A program made the position numbers and the translations under genes. Under the pieces are notes generated by a model that did not search any database, had not been told where the DNA came from, and was given only the letters and a program-made list of their open reading frames with translations. A stretch of 64,000 bases of DNA, from the NCBI GenBank assembly GCA_035048485.1, contig CM068587.1:48382496-48446495 (forward strand). The letters run 5' to 3'. Each line of letters opens with the position of its first letter. Within the stretch, counting starts at the first letter, position 1. Source of the stretch: Pteria penguin (taxonomy: Eukaryota > Mollusca > Bivalvia > Pterioida > Pteriidae). This document shows, piece by piece, positions 36,701 through 51,700 of the stretch.

Positions 36701-39700
36701 GAAATGGGATGCAGATAAAGATGCTTCTAAAAGATACCAACTGAGGGCAGATATAAAGTATGAAAATATAGACAATATTGCAGTAGAACTAGGAAAATCT
36801 TGTCCAGAGGGAAAATATGAACTCAACTTCAAGCACAATGGTGGAAGTCAATATGTGTCTCATGCCGACTTGAAATGGGGTAATAATAAGAAGATTTCGA
36901 TTGATAGTGCTTTCAAGAACAAGAAAGGGGCATTAACAGGATCGTTGAAATTGAAATCTCCATTCCAGAAAATCAGATCAGTTTCCATTGAGATGGAACA
37001 CAGCGATAAAGACACCGACTCAACTTCCACACTTAAAGTAGATTGGGCACCTATGGAACAGATTTCTTCTACGTTAACATTGAAAAAACCTATGCTTTGG
37101 AGTAATCTAGAGGGCAATCTCGCAATCAAAACACCATTTACTGGTTTTGAAAAAACATCACTAGATCTTAAACACAGCCTGACAAACAAACTTCAGTCAT
37201 CATTGGGTATGTCATGGAATCGCGATAACGCCCAGTTAAATATTCTAGCAGAAAGCAAGGGACAAAAGACCAATGACCTCCTTGGCAGATTCAGTCTTCA
37301 GTCAACATTCACTGGTGTGAGATCTCTTTCCTTAGCTGCAAAACACACTGACAACGGCAACAAGTTTGATAACACTGTTACGTTTGAGGTGAATGGACAG
37401 TCATACAGCTATGAAGGAGAAACAACACACTATAGGTCAGGATGGCAGATACAGAATAGTGGACGTGTTATGTTGATTTCTCCAACAAGAAGGTATGAAA
37501 CTACATGGTCACATAGAAATGCAGGATCCGATTTGCGTTCATCATTGAAATCTAATTTTAATGGACAAGTTGTTGAATTGACCCTCAACTCCAAAGAAAA
37601 CATGGCATTTGAGAGTGGATCAATGTCTCTCAATATTGGAATAAAAACTCCATCTGACCTTCTTAAAGACGCTGATTTCAGCTTGACTCATGAACACAGA
37701 AGAGGATTCATTGATACAAATATTCAATTCAATAAAGAGAAACGATCGATTATGTCATTATCTAATAATTACATCAGACGAAGTGGGCAAGTTACATCAG
37801 CTTTTGATACCAATATCTTGGGAGAGAGAAAAACACTGAAAACCTCTGCAAACTATGCCTCATATCCATTGACGGGAAATGTGGAACTGTCTTTCAACGG
37901 CAAATCAGCTGCAAGCATGGATGGAAAACTGAATTTCGTTTCAGACCTGATAGACGGAAGTCTCAATATGAAATCTGGAATCAGGTATCTTTCTGATATT
38001 AAGCTTACCATTAATCAAAACAAAGAACGAAACAGTTTAGTAACACGTGGAATGCTTCAGTATGAAAATGGAAAATCCATAACTCTAGAAAGTCAATACC
38101 AATGGAACAGAAAGAAGAGTTCATCCCTTATTGTGACAACTCCCTTTGAATCTTTCAAAAGACTAACAGTGGGAGCCGAATTAACAGGAAATTTAGAATC
38201 GTTCCATTCCTCTGCACATTTCCAACTGCAACCAACAATTGGCCCCTTCTCATCAACTGCTCAATGGAGTACTTTTGGGGGTGTTTTGGCTAACTTCCGT
38301 ATCGAAACACCGTTTAAGCAAATTCCTGGTCTTAAGATATCTTTGAAAAGCGACATGGACAAAGAGAACAGAAATTCTGACTTGACAGTTGAAATATTCC
38401 CAGCCAAATATGTCAAAATTGAAACTTCAATAAGACCAAAGATAGACGATCTAGAGGGCATTATCAGTATCAAAACTCATTCTGACAATGTACCCTTCGT
38501 GGGAGCAGTTGTTCGTCATGCCGGAAATATGAAAGCCTTTGTGAGCCATGGTGAAATAGAATACGCTGTCGGAAAAAAACTTGAAGCTGATGTATCTCTG
38601 ACCAACAACAGAAAGGTAGAAGGAACTGTAGTTCTCAAATCTCCATTTTCTGAGGATATGTCCGCAGTAATCAATCACGAGGGGGTTACATCCGACTTCA
38701 GATCTTCTGGATTTATTCAGTATGGCAAGGTCAAGAAGCTAGACATTAAAGCAGCATTCAAAAATGGCATTTCTACTGAGGGAAATATTCGAGTCAAGAC
38801 ACCCCTTACAGATCCTCTATCTTCTGCTTTTAACTTTAAGAATGAACAAGGAGAGATGATGACACATGCGGAAGCACAATACGGAAGCAAAAAATATGAG
38901 GTTGATTTCAAATACAATAATAAGAAAAAAATCGAAAGCTCTCTGACCATCAAATCACCACATCATAATGATATTTCAGTCAACGTACATCATTCTGGTG
39001 ATCTCAAGTCTTTCCGATCCCATGCAGATGGACAATATGGTAGTAAAAAGTATGAAGGTGATTTATCGTATTCCAACAATGATGATTTCATCAGTTCTCT
39101 GGTTCTAAAATCACCACAGTTTAGCGATGTCTCACTGATGATCACACATAATGGTGGACTAAGTAACTTTGCTTCACATGCCGAGGTCAAATATGGACGG
39201 GAAGACAAGTATGCCACAGATATCAATTTTAAAAATGGAAATAAAATTGCAGGTTCATTCAGCGTGAAAGTACCCAAACAGAAAGATATTACAGCTTCAT
39301 TTTCACATGAAGGGTCACTCAAAAAATTCAAAACCAGTGGAAATATTCAACTGACACCAAAAGTTAAGATGAATGTTGACATGTCTTTCTCACGAGGTAA
39401 AAGAACAGTTGGTGTGTTTTCCTTGAAATCGCCTAGCATGTCAAATATCGACGCCCAACTCAAACATTCCGGAGATCTCAAGGACATGAGCAGTCTTTTC
39501 AACCTGAAGATGGACAAAAAGAAAATTGTAGATTTAAGTGTTGGACTTACAAGTAAGAAGAGAATCATCGGTACCATGAAAATCATCACGACATTAATGG
39601 ATGATGTTTCCATGAAATTTGTGCATAAAGGAAGACGTACAAACTTCAAACTTCAAACTGATATGTCGCTTGGAAAAGAGAAATATGCTGCTGATGTTGC

Positions 39701-42700
39701 ATTCAAATGTAAACCAAACATTAAAGTCACCGTCACTGCTGCAACACCCATCAAAGGGCTTCGTAAACTGAAGGCCGACTTTGCACACAGCGGAACCATA
39801 AAAAGTTTCAAGTCTCAAGCATCATTTGGTTCAGGAAAGGAAAAATACACCGGGAACCTCAAGTTTACAATGAAACCAAACCTCATTACAGATATATCAA
39901 TTGAGACTCCAGTTAAAGGCCTAAAGAAAATCGGTGCTCTCATCACTCACGAGGGTTCTTTGAGTAACTTTAAATGTCACGGAGAAATTACTAAAGGCAA
40001 ATCAAAAGAATTTAATGCTGATATCACCTTTACCGCTGCACCAGCATTATCAACATTTGTATCCATACAAACACCATTTAAACGATATGAAAACACTGAA
40101 CTGTCTTTATCTCATCAAGGTAGCGTCAGAAATTTCCAAAGCAAAATGAAGTTGGTTGGTCTCAAAGGAAAAACTATTGCACTCGTAGCAAAGGCAGATA
40201 TTGAAAGGGACTTTTCAACAGCTGTAAGTATTCAAACACCATTCAGAGGATTTGAAATAATTAGCGGAGCAGCATCCCATACTGGTACGTGGAGAGATTT
40301 TGTGACAAGAGCCGAATTAGACAATGGATCCCCAGCAAAATATTCGGGAGAAGTGAGCTTCAGCATGAAAGACAAAATATCTGGAGAAATACAAATAAAA
40401 ACCCCTCTTCCAGGAAAAGAAGTAATGCGAGCTGCCTTCTCTCAAGAGGGAACATTAAATAATTTCATATCGCACGCTGAAATTCAATGCGTTAAAAGTA
40501 AAACCGAAGCCGATGTAACTTTCAGTTCCATAGGAAATATTGAGGGAAATGTGATGGTAAACAGTCCATATTTCAAGCCCATAAAGGCCGTCATATCTGC
40601 AAAATCCTCACCTTATAACGCAAAAATCGCTGCCACATACGGAAAGAAACAGCTGATAAATGGACAATTCAAACTTAACACTAACAAGAATATTAAAGGA
40701 TCCGTTAGCATCAAGACCTGGTTTGCACCAGAAGCGAAAGCAACATTGTCTCAAGAGGGAAATATCAAAAATTTCCGTACACAATGTGAACTGTCTTATG
40801 GAAATCACAAATTCCAATCTGATACATCATTTGATGCTCGCAAAGATATCACAGCCTCCACTACTTTACTTATTCCATCCATTGGTATAGATACCTCATC
40901 TGCCACTCTTTCGTTTTCGGGAGACTTGACAAATCTTCGAGCTCGAGCTGACTGTTCAGTAAATAGGAAAACAGAGGGTGAAATTGATGTTACTTTCAAT
41001 TCAAAGGGACCTGTTACAGGTGCAGTTGCTATTCGAACACCGTTTACAGCAGCCAGAGAATTCACTCTGTCTTTTAAACACAACGGAAAAGTGACTGACT
41101 TCACCTCACAGGCTGAATATTCTATGAATGGTGAAAAAGGAGATGCTGAGATCGTATTTGATATTGATGGTGACATTAACATGCAGGGTAGTATCAAACA
41201 TCCAATGATTCAGCCAATATCGTTTGAAATTACTCACAGTGGAAACAAAAATCAGTTCAAATCACATGCTCAAGTGATCTATAAAGGCAAAAAACAAGTG
41301 GTTTCTGATATATTTTTCAGCAGTTCTCCGTCTTTGGAATTTTCGGCGAAGCTGAACGCAAATTGCCCAGCAGTACAAAGTGCTGAAGCAAACCTTTCTC
41401 ACAAGGGAACATCAAGAAACTTCCGCTCCCAATCAGTATTCATCCTGAATGGAGACAAAACAAGCGCAAAACTCACATATGACTCTAGAAACGGAATTGA
41501 AGGCAAACTTGTCCTGAAAACACCGATGTCGAGAGATTTTATCGCTTCATTCAACCACAATGGTGATCGTCAAAAATTTAAATCTGAAGGCAGCCTCGAA
41601 TATAGCGGCAAACGTCAATATCACGTGGAATCAACGCTTAATACTTTGAAAGACATGAATGGGAAAATAACATTACAAACACCACGAGATACGTATTCAA
41701 CGGGTTTAAACCACGAAGGAAATCTAGATGCCTTCAAATCATTTTCACACATCGAATACGGATCCGGTAGGCGAATTCAAATTTCTGCCAATCTTAATAG
41801 AATTCCTATTCTGACAGGACAAGTTACACTAAAAGCTCCTTTTATGGCTGATGTTATCGTAGGTTTCTCTCATGAAGGTACCCTTAAAGCATTCCAGTCA
41901 TCTGGATTTATGAAATACGACGATAAAGAACAGGTCGGTGCAAACATTGAATCAAAATTGTCCAAAACTGAGGGATATTCTGGAAAAGTTGTTCTTCGAA
42001 AATTAGGCTGGAATAAGATTGAGTTGTTGGCTACGCATCATCTTACTTCTGGACTATTTACAAATCAAATAGCATGTGTTTACGGAAACAAGAAAATTGA
42101 ATCTGATATTCAGGCCTCATTTAAATCACCATTCAAGGGCAGCGTGAGAGTTAAAACTCCATTTGACGGATTTGAATCATCGCATGCGTCTTTTACATCA
42201 ACAGTCTCATCGTCAGGATTCCAATCCAACTTCGACGGCTCTCTTATTGGACGCAACGTACAGGCTGATATGTCAATAGATACCATTATGCCAATGCGAG
42301 GTTCGGTCATCCTCACAACAAATATACCCGGAATAGAAGAAGTGAGAGCATCGTTCAGTCATGATAAATCTAGGTACTCACTCGTTTCTCATGGCGAAGC
42401 AACACTTCAGCAGAAGACCGTAAGTGTAGATGTTCGTTATGACACGCGCAATGCCATCGAAGGATCTGTTGTTGTCAAAACACCTTTCAGCAGATTTGAG
42501 AGTCAGTCTATCAGCATTCGACATACTGATGACTTCAGCCAAGCGGAGGCAAATTATGATGGGAAGAAAGCTACAGTTGAATTTGAAAGAAGTAGAAACG
42601 GCATGAAATTATCATCGACATCACCATTCATAGGATTTGAAAATCAATATCTCACTTACAACAATGATAGACAGTTACACCGCATAGAGGGAAATTTCCG

Positions 42701-45700
42701 TGGTAGAACGATAGAAATCGAAATGTCAGCTGAGCCTACGAAGATGTTCATAAAAGCAAAGACCCCATTTAAAGGCTTTGAAGAACAACAAGCTGCATAT
42801 AACTATGACGGAATAAATAGACATGTAGAGGGAACATTCCGGGGGGAACGCATTGAAGCTGATCTGTCAATTGAGCCTTCAAAAATTATTCTACAAACAA
42901 ACACTCCATTCAAAGGATATGAGAATATGCATATCATATACACATTTGATGGAACAAAAAGACATTTAGAAGGATTATTCCAGGGCAAGAAAATAGAATT
43001 AGATGCAGTGGTTAAACCGGAAAAGATTGAAATTGTCGCAAAAACACCGTTTGAGGGTTACGAAATACAGCACCTTGCCTATACCAACGACAGATCAACA
43101 TACCACATCGAAGGAGAATTCCAAGGTCAAAAAGTAGAGGGAGATTTACTGCTGACACTTTCACAGAAGGAACTGGTACTTAAAACTCCATTCACAGGTT
43201 ACGAAAATATGGAAATCAAATATACATTTGATGGAACCACTAGGCATATAGAAGGTCTCTTCCTGGGAAAGAAAATGGAAATAGATGCAGCTGTTAAACC
43301 TGAAAAGATTGAGATTGTCGCGAAAACTCCATTCCAGGGATATGAACAACAACACTTGTCCTACTTTAAGGACAGAACAACATATCACGCAGAGGGAGAA
43401 TTCCAGGGACAGAAAGTTGAGGCAGATTTACTGTTGACACCTTCACAGAAAGAGCTGGTGATCAAAACTCCATTTGGAGGTTTCGAACGACAGCATGTTT
43501 CTTACACTAATGATGACTTTTCACATCATTTAGAGGGTATGTTTAAAAGGCAGAAAATAGAGGCTGATCTATCTATCGAACCATCAAAAGTAGATCTCAA
43601 AGTAAAATCACCATTCGCTGGATTCGATGAGCAAAGATTATCAGTTAGTCATGAATTAACAGACTCAAGCTGTAATTGTAAAATTGAAAGTTTGTTCCAA
43701 GGCCAAACAATTGAGGGAACCATGACCATGAGCTGGGCAGACAGGATTGACGGGCAATTCAGAATTAAGTCCACCTTCCGTAACTACCAAGACCAGCAAG
43801 TAAACTTCAACTTCGACAAAAGTTTAGACACCTACTCTGGTCATATTGATGGAATTTTCAGGGGACAGAAGATTGAAGCTGATGCTTCATTTATTAAGGA
43901 TAATGAAATCCGTCTCTCATTGAAAACGCCATTTGTCGATTTTGAAGAACAAGACATTCTCCTTTCACAAAGACAAAGATCAAACAGTCTAAGCTCACGG
44001 ATCGAGCTTACATATAAGAAAGAGAAATACGAGTTAGACATGCAATTTAAGGCTGAAAATCAACTCGAAGGAAGCATTTCCGTGAAAACGCCTTTCCTTG
44101 GATACGAAGAAACAAAGGCAGTCATGGTCCACTCGTTGTCAGGATCTACACTGAGAAGTCGTGCGGATTTGACCTACTATCGTCAGTCATATTCTATCGA
44201 TATAGCTTTCACCAACGATAGGAAAACAGAAGGCAGTATAACCATCGTTACACCTTTACAAGGATTCGAAAATACCAAATTGTCTTTTAACAACAAATTG
44301 TCGAAATACAGAACTGCAACCCACGCACAAATCGAATACGGCTATAACAACAAAATTGAAGCCGATATTGAAGGATCTATTCGCAACAGACTTGAAGGAC
44401 GAGTTGCACTCAAAACCCCATTCGAGGGATTTAGATTAACCGAACTTTCTGCTTCACACAACACAAAAAAAGACGGATTCAACTCCCTTGCAAATCTTAG
44501 GTATGGCAATTCAGACAAAATCTCTATCTCCTCCGATTTCTCATTCAGAAACACGGGTATAGATGCCAGTTTTGCTATTGAATCTCCATTCACCCAAACT
44601 GCAAGTGCCAGTGTGTCTTCTTCATGGAAATCCTCCCATGCTGAATTTGTATATGGAAAGGAAAAAGTAGAAGCTGATCTAAATGTAAACGACGATGCAT
44701 CATCAATCACTTTCCTTCTGAAAACTCCATTGCAAGGCATTGAAACCACAACATTTTCGTGGAATATGAATGGACAGTTGAGAAATATGAACATCAAAAC
44801 GGATCTTACATATGGTGCTTCCGAATCTATTTCAGTAACCATCAAGAATATTGTTCAAGGATACGATATTGATAGTAGTTTCACAATGGTTTCACCTTAC
44901 ACAGATGATATAAGAATCAAGTACAAACAGACGATAAATGCGAATTCCTACAGTCAAGAGTTTGAAGCTGCAGTAGGAGCAGATAATGGCATAAGTCAGC
45001 AGACAACATTGCAAACCGGCAATTACTATTTCGATTTCGAAACAAAGACAACTTGGACCGTATTTGGTGAATCCCAATCAACAACCGCAACTCTGAAACA
45101 CAATGGTCCCATGGAAAACTTTAAAACAGAAGCATCAGTAGAGACCAATGGGCATAAGTCAAATGTCGTTTTGTCTCTGAAAACAGACCAGAAAATTGAG
45201 GCAACATTTATTTTGAAAACTCCGTTTGAATGTATAAAGGATATCCAAGCACGTATAACACACAGTGGAGAAATTGACCAATTTGTGTCATCGGGAGAAA
45301 TCCAGTACAACGACATGGAGAAAATTCAAGGAAAAATCAACTTCTTCAAAAACAAATTTCGCCGTCTTAATGCCAATATTGAAATCATAACTCCATTTGT
45401 AGGATATGAGCAGACGAATTTTATCGTTAAGCACCTCAAAAATAACAATGGGCTCAGAACCTCAGCTGTTGTAATAAGCGGAAGAAGAAAAAAAATTAGC
45501 ATTTTTCTGAAAGCTCTTTACGACCCAATGGAATTTGAGTTATCAACAGAATCTCCATTCCGAGGATATGAGGACATGTCTGTAAAGGGAAAGCATCAAA
45601 ATGGCAACACTGAACTCATTTTATCAAAAATGCAAGATCAAATTGCTTTCTCAAGTATCATGGATTTGAGTTCTGAACCCATGACTGCAGAGGTCAGACT

Positions 45701-48700
45701 AGCTACACCATTTAGTGGCTTTGAATCCAGCGAAATAAAAATGAAGACGAACACCGATATCAGTAATTTAAAATCAGCTGTTGAAATCAAATCTTCATCA
45801 TTGATACCTATTACAGCTGATGTACAAGTACAGTATGTGACACCTGCTGAAATGTCTGGAACTTTCAACTTCGATAGTGGAATTAAAAATATGGAAGTGA
45901 TCAAAGTGTTTGGGTCTAACCGCAGAAATGGAGATGACATTACTACACATTTGGAAACTTCATGGAACAGACATGATCCAATTGTTTTCGATGGAACCTT
46001 TGGAGTTGGCAGAAGTTCAAGACAAGGTGGAATTTCGTTTTCCACCCCTTTCAAAATGATATCCTCATTTGATGCAAAATGCAACTATGAGCTGACTGAC
46101 AAGACCTACAAAGATTCAATGATTGTCAGTATGAATGGAAAAACTCTCGTTGACATGGATTTGTTCTTGAATTTTGGTGATAAACATGCCTTCCAAGTTG
46201 TTGTCAGAGAACCCAATCCTATCAAAGTTGAGACAGAACTGTTAACATCCTCTGGTAAAAAATCAGGATCAGCCATGGTGAACTGGAATACCAAAAGGGA
46301 CGACAGTCAAGTGAAAATCTCAGGAGAATATTCCGTTGATAAGAACAAGAAAAATATGTTAGTCACATTGTCAAATGCTGTGAAATCTGTCGCTTTGAAG
46401 GGATCCCTGGAAAGGTCCATGTACAAAACCTTCAATTCTCTGGACTTTTTATCAGATGGTAACAGCCTCTTCGGTTATGAATTTCAGGATAACAATGTAC
46501 GAAGCAGAAATAATTTCCAGAGAGCAAATAAACTGCGATTGTGTTTCCCAAGTCGCAACGTCGAGCTATATGGTTCCTACAACAACAAATATGGTTCCAG
46601 GTCTGTTTCAGGGTCATTTGCTTGGGACGCTGATAGAGACGATTCCAAGAGAGTAGGACTGAAAACCCAACTTTCCCCGAAAGGAGAGGCGACTTTGGCA
46701 GATATTTCATTTGAGATGCCAAGTATCGGGCAGGTATGTAATTTATCATATAACGCTTCTATGCCTAAACGTTCTTTTATCAACTGCGTTAATGTTCAGA
46801 TATGTGCATGTTGTCAAATTAGTTTAAACTGTTTCCAAAAACGTTAGTCAATATATTATGTGTATTTTACCTGTTGACCCTTTATATGGAGGATTATTCA
46901 TAAATTTTTATATGTACGTCCTTTGATTGTTCTGCTGTTACGGTGAGTGGAAAGGTGGGCCCGTAAACCGGTTAACCACATCATTTCTTTGCTTTTGTCA
47001 AATTAAATGACCGTCCTAAGTCGGTATGGTAATTGCACTACAATCAGATATTTTTGTAATGTGTTATATGTGCTAGTATATTATTGATATTCATATATTG
47101 TATAGCTCCATGGTGACTTCTGCCACATAACTGAACCAGTAACTCCTCTTTTTTCTTTTATAAGCATCAAAATGAAAATGTACACAAGATATGTAACAAC
47201 TACACTAAAGGAGAGGATATAGTATATTGATAAATAAGATAAGTTTACTGAACCATTTCTGCTTTTTTTTTTTTTTTTTTTGCAATTGCATTAATTTTAT
47301 ATTTTCATACACATTTTATCTTTCAAAGGACGTGAAACTGGATTCTGAGATGACAATCAACAGTGGAAGCGTTCTGTTCGATGGAAAAACAGAATTGCGA
47401 TATTCCAAAGATTCTGCCAAGACTCTAGTTATTAGATCTCGTATTGAAGATGTGTCGTATGGCTACAGAAAAAATTACACATTGACCTTTGGTCTTCAAC
47501 ATCAATTTACGAATGTTGATGTTCAGTTGGCCTCCCACGTAGGCAAGTCTAATGGAAAATTCTCAACAGGATTCGATGTCAAATACCTGACAGCAAAACG
47601 CCAAAGAAAGAACTTAGCCCTGATGGCGGAAATTGATAGCATCAAAAAACAAATGAACTTAATGGTAAGAATACTATACTCAATATGTTAGAATTTTAAG
47701 CTGCGATATTCCAAATTATTTCTACATTATTTTCAGATTTATACTGAGTTTTATAGAGATTTGATAAATATTTATTACAGATGAGGTCGCCAATGAAATC
47801 TATTCAGATGACAGGAAGCGTTCAAACAACTCCATATAAAATGAGTCTACGTAATGTTTATGACAACACCAAAGTCATCAACACCGATTTCAGTCTTGAT
47901 ACACACAAGCAGAGTGTCAACTTCCAAATGAATTACGATTCTGGTACGTTTTGCAGTTAATTATATTCTAAAATATTTCTTATATATTTAATACAAAATA
48001 CGAAAGTAATTGGTGTCAAGTGACTATGTCACTAACAACAATGTTCTACAACGGAAATTCACTGACCATTGAAGTTCAGAGGTGATACCAGGTGCCCGGA
48101 AGTAGTGAGCGTCTCTTGAATGGCTAGCCAAACCCACCATGAATGAGTTAACAGACAGAAGAAACAAATGTACCTCACTCAGTACTGTATAAATAAATGA
48201 ATGTGAACAAACAGTGTAGAAAGTGTCATCGTCATATAACATCAGGAAAAATGTATAAAAACACTTAAGTCAAACCCTCTTTTTCTACGAGCTCCACATT
48301 GCAAACGGAATAAGCGTGAGATTAATGTAACATAATCACACCAAAATCACAATAATTTTGTAATTTGAAAAGTACACTTGTTTTATTTTATTTTAGAAAA
48401 TCCCAACAACGTTTTGCACTTGAGCGCAAAATATGTAAACGACAGTGCCATTTTAGCCGAGATTTACCGAGAAGAAAATTCCCGTAAAATTGTTGATTCT
48501 CTCTTAGCACTTCGTTTGAACACTTCCCGTCTTCTTCACACCAGGCTACACTGGAGACCAACTATTCTACAAGAAATAAAGGTATGACCATTGCCACTAT
48601 ACACATTTGTACACTAACAAAAAAGCATAATTTTATTGTTGTAGAATGAACATTCATTCTATGTAATTCTTTGAGTTTTAGTTTCCACTTTGTATATTAA

Positions 48701-51700
48701 CAGGAATCTGGAGTTCGAAGAATGACAAGTGGAAGCCAAAGACTTAACGCTGCTTTCACTGATGCTGCTGTTGCTGTTAGCGAGGAACTTAATGCAAAGT
48801 ACAATACAATCAGACAATCGGCCACTGAGGATCTCCGCCCATTTATCACATTTATTCAGGAAATCATGTCCAACGTAAATACGGAAATAAAATCTCTTTC
48901 GTCTAGGACTAGCAGCAAAGCCTTTACTCGCCCTCTGATAGCCATATCGTGAGTCATTTTATGCACTATTCTTTTCGGGACAAATTAGCAGAGTTCAGTA
49001 TGATGTTTCATAAAAAGTTGTCTTAATTTTATATATTTATTGCTATGTGCGGTAATGTAACGTATCATGTGCATATATGTACAATCGGGTTGGTCAGACT
49101 GTCATAGGGTAATTTATATTTCACTATCAAGTGGGAAGACGTACTTATCATTGAAATAAAAGTCGTTGACTATTTTTTGTGTAAAAGCATTCGTCTAGAT
49201 TTTCTGATATTATGAAAATCATATTGTATTTCAGAGAAGCTATGGAGAATGGAAACAATATACTTGAGGATTTGAAATCTGTTGTTCGTCAAGATTTCCC
49301 TATGAAAAAGCAATATGATTTCTATGTTGAGGCATCAAAGGAATTGCTTGAGGTAGGATGGATCTTCTGTTTTAAGGACTTCTTTTGAGACTCCAAGTAA
49401 GAACTGTATGTCCAATTATGATTAAATCCATTTAGTAGTTACTAAAAACAGCATTTTGTTTTTCTCCAGGTGATCGAAGCTGAGTCTGTTAAAAACTATG
49501 TAAAACTGATTGACTTCATCAGTGAACAGTTAAAGGAATTATCAGAAGCAGTAGAAAAAGCCCACACTTCATACCAAGGTAATCATTATTATGTAAGCTA
49601 TTTTTGTAAAAATATATATCGTACAAAACAAAGTGTTTTATATTATTCTTCAGAACTTTAAAATTACATGTGTAAGTGATATAATTATTTCTGTTTAGGA
49701 ATGGTGAGCAAACTCTCTCAGAACCAGGCGACAGAGTTTCTTAACAACAAATATGATAGCCTCAGAACACACCTCTCTGACTCGAAAATCAGTGAAAATA
49801 TGAAGAATGTCGCCAGCAAATACACCTCTGCCATCTACCAGGCTCGTGACCAAATTGCTACCAGGCTTGATGGTCCTGCTTTCAGAAAAATCCAAGGAAT
49901 GTCCAATAACGCGTATCAAATGGTGCGTTTTATAAATTGTATCGTATAACAAAACTAACACATCTAATGTATTATTTAATTATTGCATTTTTCTCTTCTT
50001 TGGTTTTGTTTACATAGATTAATATAGTATTATTCCTTGTTTGATACATTATGGTTTTATTTATTTTAGGCATCAGCCGCTTACAAATTTTGGGAGGTAG
50101 AAGAAAATGTGAAATCTGTTCTCGACAAAGTATACGAAATGGTCCGTAACGAAATCAAAGAAGAAATTGACAGTGTTAAAAATGCCGTGACCCGTTTACA
50201 AAACTCCAAATTTACAGTGTTCAATCCTCAAGGTGGAGAAATTCAGATGGACTCATATCTACCCGTTCCAATGAAATCTCTCAAAGAATTACCAACAATC
50301 TCCCTCAACAAACATTTGAACAGAATGTCATCATACATTCCAGACGTCAGCAGAATTCCATCTTTCAGAGATATTTTACCCGATAGTGATATTAGCAATT
50401 GGCTTCCTCCATTTTATGGTAACTAAATATGATACTTATATTCTAATGTATTTTGTTTGTAACACGCGATCTCATTGGCTGTCCGATTTAAAAACTGCAA
50501 GGGTATTTACGATACCCTGCAGTTTTTGATATGATGTCATGATACCCTGCTGTTTTTGATTTGTGACGTTACGATACCGTACAGTTTTTGATATGACGTG
50601 TCTGTGATTAGCAACTTTGTTAAGAAAACCGTAGCACTGAGTGTATTGCCTCTAGTTGTAATTATTTTTATCAAATGCATTAGAATGAGGTTACCTTGCT
50701 TGTGTTTTACAAAAGCTGACAGGGTATCGGCGAATACCCTGTCAGAAATTTCCGTTTTCACAACTCGGCTAATGCCTCGCAGTGAAACAAAATTTCTGAC
50801 AGGGTATTCGCCGACACCCTGTCGCTTTTTGCAAAACAATCGCATGGTAACCCCTAAGTAACAGGACGAAAAAGATATTATGAATAACCAAGAAATACTG
50901 TTTACAGTTTATATGAAGAATTTCACATACACACATTTCTAAAATTATACATTTTCTCAGTGAGAATTTCCCCTTATAATCTCATCAAAATTATGGAATA
51001 TGTCTATTTATATGTTAGTAAGAAAAATCTGTTTCGATTTTCAATTAAGTTATTGTGATAAAATTTAATACTGTTTATTTTTTACTCAATTGCTTTTCTG
51101 TCAGCATGTCAATGTTGTAGAAATTTTCACCCCGCTCTAGTTTGACTCTGATGTAATTATTGAGCTACTTTATTGTATTTGAGAATGGTTTGATTTTCAC
51201 AGGATTAGCAAAATTGGAAGGAAGTAGAGTTACAACATTTGATGGACAAAACTTCGACTTTTCTGGAGGAAAGTGCTCCTACGTTTTGACAAGAGATTAC
51301 ATGGACGGAAACTTCTCCATCATTGCCGACTATCTAGGCAAGGGCAAGAAGAAGATGATAATCCAGACTGCAACTCAAACAATCCAAGTCGCTCCTAATG
51401 GCAAGGTAAGCTATACAGTAGTGAGAGGTCAAAGTATAAATGACGTTATATCTATAAATGCAATGTAAATTACTATGTACCCAGGTTTAAGTTTCAGTTA
51501 GCAGTCATTGTTCATTTATTTATCAGTATATATAGCACAAACAATTTACAAAAGTATGGAGAGTTTTTTTTTTAAACATTATGGATTTCTCTTTTGTAGC
51601 TAAGGGTTGACAGCAAACCTGTGAAACCACTCTATCATTCCCGAGAAGTCACAATAACCGAAATGAATAACGTAATTTCTGTCAGTGGTAATGGCTTCCG

